This document shows positions 56,931-64,000 of a stretch of 64,000 nt of DNA, one piece after another. The DNA is taken from the NCBI GenBank assembly GCA_039654915.1, contig CM077595.1:85787501-85851500 (forward strand), given 5' to 3'. Made by a program: the position numbers and the translations under genes. Each line of letters starts with the position of its first letter. Within the stretch, counting starts at the first letter, position 1. Under the pieces are notes generated by a model. The model was not told where the DNA came from and did no database searches. It worked only from the letters and a program-made list of their open reading frames with translations. Origin of the DNA: Aquilaria yunnanensis (lineage: Eukaryota; Streptophyta; Magnoliopsida; Malvales; Thymelaeaceae).

Positions 56931-57407
56931 TTCCAACGGCTTAGCCGTTGGAAAAAGAAAGGCTGAAACGCACCGTTTAGTTTAAAAACTACCAACGGCT
57001 AAAAAGCCCAAACTTAAGGCTCAATTCCACACCCCTGGTCTACCAATAGTTGCACGTTGGAAAATCACCAACAATCAAGCCCATTGGTATTTACCAACGG
57101 CTATGGCCGTTGAAAAAAAGCTTACATTTAATTACATTATTAGCCGTTGGTAAAAAATGCCCAATAAATGAGACTCATTTCGCAGTCCAAGTCTACCAAC
57201 GCGTGCACGTTGGACAACTTACCAACGGTCAAGCCGATTGGTATTTTCCAACGGCTAACCCATTGGAAAAAAATCTACATTAAATTTTTTTCTCTACCAA
57301 CGCGTACACGTTGGAATAAATATAGCAACGGATGTGCTCATTGGTATTTACCAACGGCTAGGCCGTTGGTAATTATGCCGTTGGTAAATCCCCATTTTTT
57401 AGTAGTG
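56931..57407. repeat. Right terminus and subterminal repeats of the CACTA element
   Basis: Inverted pairs such as TTCCAACGGCTTAGCCGTTG and TACCAACGGCTAGGCCGTTG, ending TTTTTTAGTAGTG at 57407, followed by the TTT duplication. Confidence 0.9.
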
Positions 57408-58025
57408 TTTAAATTCAAGATCAAAATTAGTATTAATTAGGCTATTCTCTATGTATCCACTGTAGTGTGGACCGGGGTAACTGAACATTCTAAGATAAGC
57501 AAGATTGTGATTTAATTTGCTACTCAAGTACTCCATTCTCCTTACTTTAACAAGAAGGGTAAAAACAATTAAATTGCTTGTATTGGAATTTAAGGCAAAA
57601 TGCTTCTTGATGTAGAAGGGTCCTTTTTCTAAGCAACTCGTCTTTTAAATGTGGCAATAATCGCATTTTATTTCCATGTGGTCCAAAATCTATATTTAGC
57701 TAGGAATTACTCGCATTGATGTTTGCTCAAATCAGGCAATAAAAATAGATTTTATAATTCACCTGGATAAATTTTGTCTTGGTGCATAACAAGACACACA
57801 AAACAAAGTAGCAATCTGATCCACTAGGCTTCAAATAGGCACACCAGAATTTTGTTGCTAATCTTTCTTTTACGGCTTCCCGTCCCTGTAAGATCTCAGT
57901 AAAGCCGTACAATTTACGTTTGGTGTTCTTTTGTTTTTGTGTTTTTTTTTTCTCGCTTCTGATTCTTGGCTTGAATATAAATATTTCGAGCAGAGAAGAG
58001 TGATTAATCTGTTGAGACTTCCCAT
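57408..58025 (+). promoter_or_regulatory. Upstream region of the subtilase gene
   Basis: Only 618 bp separate the CACTA end from the start codon at 58026. The stretch is AT-rich with minus-strand chance ORFs. A TATA box lies at 57976 and a pyrimidine-rich stretch (TTTTTTTTTCTCGCTTC) just before it. Confidence 0.55.
57976..57983 (+). promoter_or_regulatory. TATA box of the subtilase gene
   Basis: TATAAATA lies 43 bp before the ATG, predicting a short 5' leader of about 10-20 nt. That is short for a plant gene, so the true promoter could be further upstream. Confidence 0.5.
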
Positions 58026-59155
58026 ATGGAGCGACTGGAGGCTTGCAAACTTCCATTTGTGGTCGTTTTGACCTGCACGGCTTTTCTTGTTTCGAATGCA
58101 TATAAAGAAGCACAAAAGCAAAAGGTACTTTTCTGTAGCGACGAAAAGTTTTGTGGCTTATTTGATCTTAATTGAATTTAGTGGGGACTAAATTCTGACA
58201 GGCAAGGGTTAAAACTTTTGCAGGATTTTTACATTGTATATTTGGATGACTCGTCGTCGAGTAGAGGCTCTGCGGCTCAAAGACACATCCAACTTCTCTC
58301 GTCCGTGAAGGGAAGGTAAAAAAATTTTAGTTGTTGACACTTAATAAGAAACGAGCTTCTATGGGTAATTTTTTCGTTAACCAACTTGCTGATTGATTTT
58401 GACAGCGAAGTTGAAGCAAAGGAATCCATCGTCTACAGCTATACAAAGAGCTTTAACGCTTTCGCCGCTAAGCTCACAAAAGAGGAGGCCAGCAGTCTAA
58501 TAGGTACAAAAACTAAGAATTTTAACGTGTTTATCTACAACTAACTAAGAAGAAACTACAAAAAAAAGGTCCTCGGTTTATGCCAATATTGCACAAACTG
58601 GCCTCAATCTTTCAAATGGATTGTTTAAACATTTCTGGACAAAGTTCTAGTGCCATGGCGTGATTGTATTCTAACTCTTTTCGGACTCGAAAAGTGCAGA
58701 AATGGAGGGAGTTCTGTCTGTGTTTCCCAATAGGTACCGGAAACTGCACACGACCAAATCTTGGGACTTTATTGGACTTCCATTGACAGCTAAGAGAAAT
58801 CTAAAAATGGAGAGAGACACTATTGTGGGTTTGCTCGACACAGGTTAGTTTACTTGGTTTATAAGAGTCATTTACTTGACTACGTATGTCGAATAACATG
58901 GTAGTTGATTCATTTTGACTTCAAAAGGAATCAACAAATTGTGGTTCATGTAGTCTAGTTTACTTTGATTCGGACAAATTAACGAACAGAACACATGGTG
59001 TCTGAAATGGATGGAGTGAAAGTGTAGAAATGCCATAAAATGGCTGCAGGGATTACTCCAGAGTCAGAGAGCTTTAAGGATGAAGGCTTGGGTCCGCCAC
59101 CCTGCAAATGGAGAGGAAAATGCGGCCACTATGCCAATTTCTCAGGATGCAACAA
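58026..59155 (+). CDS. Subtilisin-like serine protease (xylem serine proteinase 1-like), first five exons
   Basis: Five plus-strand exons (58026-58124, 58224-58315, 58406-58503, 58700-58843, 59050-59155) join with GT-AG introns and uninterrupted phase, 539 coding bases in all. Exon 1 encodes a signal peptide ([20 protein letters not shown]). Exons 2-3 encode the I9 propeptide ([43 protein letters not shown]). Exon 4 reads [20 protein letters not shown] and IVGLLDTG, the mature N-terminus with the catalytic Asp. Exon 5 reads [20 protein letters not shown] and [12 protein letters not shown]. It resembles the XSP1/SBT4.14 group of secreted, cell-wall proteases. The His and Ser exons lie beyond the window or are lost. 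Confidence 0.9.
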
Positions 59156-60525
59156 GTAAAAACACCTCATTTATCAAATCAATTATAGCTATACCTCGCC
59201 CTATATATTAACTAGATGCAATTTGTTGATTTTTCTTTTTTTCCTTTGGGCCTTTTGTCGTCGTTGTCCATTTTATTAGTATTAAAGAATTTTTTTTATG
59301 GGAGAATCAGCATTAACTGATGAGTTTTTATTTTCATCATTATCTGTGTTTTTAATTCGCAAAAAAATGACTTCTATATCAATTAGTATCATTTTCAAGT
59401 CAAAATATTCTACAACCATTAATATTTCGAAAATATAAATTCTTTAAGGGTTATTTCCAAGTATGTACACACCATTACTTTACCAACTCTAGTTTCACTT
59501 GGATGCCAATGTGATATTTTTCATTGATTTCTTTTGTTATGTAATACTCTAATTATTTAGTATATCAATTCTCATCCATATATACAAAATAAAAGTATAA
59601 TATAAAGTGATAGAAAGCAGGTTTTGTATTGATCTAATATTAGTCTCCCTTAACCTTGACCAACTGAGAATATCATTGAGAAGTTTATGAACACTTAGAA
59701 ACAATTAATAACCTAGGTAGATAATATATCATTTAGTTAACCTCAAAACTATTTTATTTTATTTTTTAGAGGAAAACTTAGTTTATTTAGTTCAACTAGC
59801 TATAAAAAATTGTTATATATTTGAATTTTCATGTTACATAAAGAAAGTTTTATAACAATTCACAAAATATCGCCTTTCATGTCATAAAATTTATCACTGA
59901 AATGCATATTAGATCTACATAGGTAGATAGGTTTTCATCAAACATATAAAATCATTTATTTTTCATACTCCATCCATTTTGCCTTTTACTTTTTTTTTAA
60001 CTAAAGTTTGATTTAAATATATTCATGTTAATTTATATCCTAAATTTTTTTTTAAAAAAATATATTTATAAACTAGAGTCTCTAAAGTATCATTTTTATA
60101 TAAAAAAGTTTATTTTTCTATAAACAATTTTTTTAAAAAAATCATAAATTAATTGCTGTGAATGGTAAAAGGGACAAGTTTTGCGAGAAAAAGAGAGTAT
60201 TTTTCGTTATAATGAGGGTGAGTTCATCAAATGCAACATCTATATAGAATGTTCTTTTAGAAACTTTCTTGTTAAGCACGTATGTGTATATTGAGCTCAT
60301 TGAATTGATAATGCTATTAGTTTCAAGGATGAGATTTGGTATATGGGTCTACAGACATGTGCTTTGATTAATCCTGGGCAATTAAGCAAGGTTCTACGTT
60401 CTTAGGAAAGGTTGTAACTTAACCCAGTTAAGTTAAAACACCCAAAGTTTGAAGTAGATTTGATAAGTATTCGTGTGGGTATATAGGTCTAAGCTCAACT
60501 CGTAGAACCTCAAGATTGGCTTGAT
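59156..60525 (+). other. Intron 5 of the subtilase gene, left part
   Basis: Begins GTAAAAACACC. It is AT-rich with no further exon in frame. The last three bases (GAT, 60523-60525) are one copy of the CACTA target duplication. With the inserted element the intron exceeds 4.8 kb, far longer than introns 1-4 (90-206 bp). Confidence 0.65.
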
Positions 60526-61094
60526 CACTACAAAACATATGCAAAATCGCAATTGAAAATTTAGTCACGTTTTAGTCGCGATATTAACTAAAAGTGACTG
60601 CTTTGCTATTACAGATGATAGTCGCATTTTTTCAAGTCGCAATTTTATCGTGATTGAATCTCAACTGCAAAAAGCGACTGAAACTTTTAGTCAAAAATCA
60701 GTCAAGAATATTGTAGGTTGCAACTGACTCGTTCAGTCGCTATATTAGCAACTACCATGTTTAGTCTCTATAATAAGATTTTTATTTTTCAAACAAAAAA
60801 CATTACTATGTAATATAATTATTGTTTAATTAATATTATTTAATTTAATCCATTATTTAATTCATTTTTTATTTAATTGATAATTTCATTAAATTGCTAT
60901 GAATATTATCTTATTTTAAATATTAATAATAAAATTGAAATATTAAAATTTAAATAAAACACATTTACATTAATATAAAAATCAACATACATAGCAAAAT
61001 CCAAAATTTAAAAAAGAAAAATTCAAAAATTAGACCCAGAGAACAATTCAAAAACTTCAATACAATAGTTCAAAACTTTCAAAAATCATAATTT

Positions 61095-61505
61095 CAAAAC
61101 TCAGATCTGGAGAAGATCGACGTGGATGAAGCGGAGGAGGCCGAAGAGACTGAGGCGGACAGCAGCGAGGCCAACAAGACGAAAGTATATGGTGGCAAAG
61201 TTGAGGAGGAGACTAAGGCCGATAATGGCAAGGCAAGAAACAGCAGAAGTGGACGACAATGTGGGCGAAGATGATGAATGGTAGATCAGCAAGGTGAATG
61301 GGCAGTGATGCGATGGGCGTGGTGGATTAGCTGACGGTGGTGAAAGATGAGAGTGAGATAAGAGCGACAGGCTTGAAAGAGATGAAGGACGGAGATGAGA
61401 GTGAAAGATGAGTGAGAGTGTTAGGTTTAAAATGGATGAGACAACCAAGTAAAGAAGAAAGGAAGCAGAAAGAAAGTAGCTGGGGCAACTAAACTCCAAC
61501 TGCAA
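61095..61505. other. GA-rich block inside the intronic CACTA element
   Basis: Purine-rich plus strand (GGAGGAGGCCGAAGAGACTG and similar). The minus-strand 134-residue frame (61505-61101) is Ser/Leu/Pro-rich with no domain and probably reflects composition. It may be captured leader sequence. Confidence 0.45.
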
Positions 61506-61692
61506 CCTGACTGAACCTTTTTGATTCCGACTACCTAGGAACTGAACTTGGACTGCAACTTGACTGAACCTCGACTAACAAAGTCAGTCGCAAAAGCCAA
61601 ATGAACACAGCCATCCCATACATGAGTGTAGTCGAGTACAAATATAAATATACGTATATATGAATATAATTATATATATGGAATAATCATGA

Positions 61693-61695
<3 letters not shown>

Positions 61696-61724
<29 letters not shown>
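61696..61724. repeat. (GT)n microsatellite
   Basis: About 14 perfect TG units. Confidence 0.95.
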
Positions 61725-61726
<2 letters not shown>

Positions 61727-61858
61727 ATACATGAATATAATTACATATGTGGTACAATCATAAATATATATAAGTTCAGGAAATTTTCTCCATATATATA
61801 ATTTCAAAAATTAGAATTAATAAAGAAATTGTATCACATAAGTTCAAGAAATTAAAAT

Positions 61859-63125
61859 TAAACCCTAAACTTTAACCATAACTACCATTTATCCTAAACT
61901 CTAAACCCTAAATACAAACCCTAATTAAACCCTAAACATAAACCCTAATTAAAGCCTAAACCATAATTAAACCTTAAACATGAAACCTAACTATCATTAA
62001 CCCTAAACCTTAAATACAAACCCTAATTAAACCCTAAACATAAACCCTAATTAAAGCCTAAACCATAATTAAACCTTAAACATGAAACCTAACTATCATT
62101 AACCCTAAACCTTAAATACAAACCATATTAACTAAACCCTAAACCCTAACCCTATCTACTATTAATCCTAAACTCTACTAAATACAAACCCTAATTAAAC
62201 CCTAAACTCTAAATACAAACCCTAATTAAAATCAAAACCCTAATTAAACCTTAAACCCTAAACCTAACTACCATTAATCTTAAATCCTAAATCAAACCTT
62301 ATTAATTATACCCTAAACCCTAAATACAAACCCTAATTAAACCTTAAATACTAAACCTAACTACCATTAACCCTAAACTCTAACCCTAACTACCATTAAC
62401 CCTGAACACTAAACCCTAAATACAAATCCTAATTAAAACCTAAACCCTAAATACAAAACCCTAATTAAAACCTAAACCCTAAACCTAAATACCATTAACC
62501 CTAAACTCTAAATACAAACCTTATTAATTAAACCATAAACCCTAAAACTAACTACCATTAACCCTAAAACTTTAACCCTTAAGTACAAGGCCTAAACCCT
62601 AAATCCTAAGCAAACCCTAAACCTTAAATACAAACCCTAATTAAACCCAAAACCCTATATACAAACCCTAATTAAACCGTAAACGCTAAACCTAATTTAT
62701 AACATTAACCCTAAACTTAATCTATACCATTAACCCTAAATCCAAATCTCTTACCTTAAATTTCAATACCCTAATACTTAATTAAATACCCTTAAACCAT
62801 CCTAATTCTAAATATATCCCTAAACCTTAAAAAAAAATTCTCAAACCCTAAATCATAAAAAAACTCTACATTAATCCTAAAATAAATCACAAAACCCTAA
62901 TATTAAATTGATTCAATTAATACCCCTAATCCTATACTAATTTTGAACCCTAAACCTCAAAGAAAAATCCCAAACCCTAAATCTATGTCCAATACCCTTA
63001 ATCCCTTAAAAACCCTAAATCCTAATTCTATATCCCTAAACCCTAAAAAAAATTCCAAACCCTAAAACAAAAAAAAAAAATATGAATACATATATCCTTA
63101 ACTCTAAAAAAACCCAAACCCTAAA
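61859..63125. repeat. Telomere-like CCCTAAA array, degenerate, 1.27 kb
   Basis: CCCTAAAC/ACCCTAAA, the plant telomere-repeat word, recurs dozens of times in one orientation, mixed with AATACAAACCCTAATTAAAC and ACCTAACTACCATTAACCC. A higher-order unit exists: the stretch from 61921 is repeated at 62023, 102 bp later, with no difference seen. It is not a true telomere, because perfect heptamer runs are short and it lies inside a transposon. Confidence 0.9.
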
Positions 63126-63395
63126 AAGTCCAAAACTTTTAAATCAATTAGCCACAAAAAAGCGACCGAGGCAAATTTGACAGCTAAAAAAGTGACTAAA
63201 GGGCAACTAAAGTCAAATCTCTAAAAATTTCTACCTAAAAAATGACTAACATTTGAGCAATTGAAACCTTCAGTCGCCTATCAATCGCAATAAAAAGTAC
63301 ACTTTTTTATTTCCGACCGAAACGCCTAGGGACTGAAAGGTCAGTTGCTAGTCAGTCACTATTTTCAGCCATGATTTTGCATCCGTTTTGTAGTG

Positions 63396-64000
63396 GATAG
63401 TGCTATGGCTGATTGTGACTTTTGAAATTTTTGGGGGTCAAATGTAACTAGAACATAATTTAGGCATATGTGTAATTAATCAACATACAATGACATTCTT
63501 ACAACGAGTAGGAGTGTAAATAAGTCAGGTTTTTATCGAGTAATTTAAGCTTGAGCTAGATTCGAGGCTTATCGAGCTCGAGCTTCTGAAAATGTGCTTG
63601 ATACCTTAAAAAGCCAAGCTTGAGCTTGTATGGATCCAACCCCTTTTGTTAAAAGGCCTAATGGGCCTTTAATAATAAAATATATAATACTTTAATTATA
63701 TAGTTAATCAAAGAGTTATTTGTTTAAATCGCTAAATTAAACGTAAAAAGTTATGCAAAAGGTCTTTATTCGAGTCTATCGGGCTTTTGAGTTGAGTTCG
63801 AGCACCCTTCAAGGGAACTCGAGCTTCAAAATTTGAGTTTGAATAATTCGAGCTCGAGCCTGAGTAGTACCAATAGTTAAGGAATTGTTGGGCTCAGGCT
63901 GGACCCCTAAGTCAATAAGGGAGCAAGTGAAAGTTATGAAACTATAGGAAGTATGTTTAGAAAGAATGCGTGGGATTAAGTCTACTATATTGCAAGGGGT
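63396..64000 (+). other. Right part of the subtilase intron, with a CTCGAGCTCGAG-type repeat
   Basis: No subtilase exon was recognised. About 63509-63880 is rich in CGAGCTCGAGC and GAGCTTGAGC words, starting GGAGTGTAAATAAGTC, as in common plant hAT-like repeats that begin GGGTGTAAACGAGCC. Its right end was not resolved. Confidence 0.5.

Larger units (their letters stand above)
48199..57407 (-). mobile_element. Complete CACTA (En/Spm) DNA transposon, 9.2 kb
   Basis: The left end CACTACTAAAATTCTCC (48199) and right end ATTTTTTAGTAGTG (ending 57407) are inverted, and TTT flanks both sides, the 3-bp duplication expected of CACTA elements. Both ends have dense direct and inverted copies of a TACCAACGGC/GCCGTTGGTA-like subterminal repeat. 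On the minus strand lie a TNP2-type transposase (54490-50880) followed by a second, TNP1/TNPA-like gene (50737-49139). A TTA-rich array separates the right end from the transposase. Stops show it cannot make its own transposase. Confidence 0.93.
60526..63395. mobile_element. Non-autonomous CACTA-type element, 2.87 kb, in the subtilase intron
   Basis: Left end CACTACAAAACATATGC and right end GCATCCGTTTTGTAGTG are inverted, and GAT flanks both sides (60523-60525 and 63396-63398). Subterminal stretches repeat GTCGC/GCGAC words (TAGTCGCGA, AAGTCGCAATTTT, CAGTCGCAA). It encodes no transposase. Inside are a GA-rich block (61095-61500), a GT run and a long telomere-like array. It must depend on another CACTA transposase; its ends differ from those of the element at 48199. 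Confidence 0.88.

Noticed and set aside
57727..58121. Minus-strand ORFs overlapping subtilase exon 1
   Set aside because: The plus-strand exon with signal peptide, splice site and downstream exons is clearly the real gene.
61101..61505. 134-residue minus-strand ORF
   Set aside because: Ser/Leu/Pro composition follows from the GA-rich plus strand; no domain or start context.
61859..63125. A true chromosome end or telomere
   Set aside because: Degenerate units, enclosed by transposon ends and gene intron, with no long perfect heptamer run.
63396..64000. Further subtilase exons
   Set aside because: No frame shows the expected continuation after CNN or the catalytic His block; the stretch is repeat sequence.

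Overview
The window is repeat-rich, AT-rich plant nuclear DNA, most likely from a eudicot. The signs are plant LINE, Gypsy (Tat-type), Copia and CACTA transposons, spliceosomal GT-AG introns, and the 5' part of one host gene, a subtilisin-like serine protease resembling xylem serine proteinase 1. I see no bacterial operon, rRNA, tRNA gene or CRISPR array. The species cannot be named from the sequence.

Layout. 1-5135: a decayed LINE on the minus strand, running off the left edge. 5136-7850: AT-rich DNA with two tRNA-like (SINE-type) heads. 7850-12392: a second minus-strand LINE whose ORF1 zinc knuckle ends where a CACTA-type terminus begins (12393). 12393 to about 13860: a CACTA-like piece with only one end seen. 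About 14000-16113: a broken coding relic resembling an endogenous plant pararetrovirus polyprotein. 16114-26735: a full-length Gypsy/Tat element with two 874-bp LTRs and an intron-bearing gene on the opposite strand between integrase and 3' LTR. 26736-30255: the 3' part of a Copia element with one LTR. 30256-39300: a MITE, a 1-kb tandem segmental duplication, a possible gene-carrying TIR element and a hAT transposase tail. About 39313-47660: pieces of one plus-strand LINE split by other DNA, including a TIR element carrying an AP2/ERF fragment. 48199-57407: a complete CACTA element, ends and TTT target duplication preserved, with degenerate transposase genes and a 1.7-kb TTA-rich array. 57408-64000: promoter and first five exons of the subtilase gene; intron 5 is invaded by a second complete CACTA-type element (60526-63395, GAT duplication) that holds a telomere-like CCCTAAA array.

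How the parts relate. Only the subtilase exons look like intact host coding sequence: every junction is GT-AG and the reading phase is kept across all five exons. Everything else is mobile DNA in different stages of decay. The youngest-looking large element is the Gypsy: its LTRs differ at about 46 of 874 sites by eye and its RNase H/integrase ORF is open. The points most worth attention are the spliced antisense gene inside the Gypsy element, the mismatched flanks of that Gypsy, the telomere-like array inside an intronic CACTA element, the AP2/ERF capture, and the run of Arg-to-TGA losses in the CACTA transposase.
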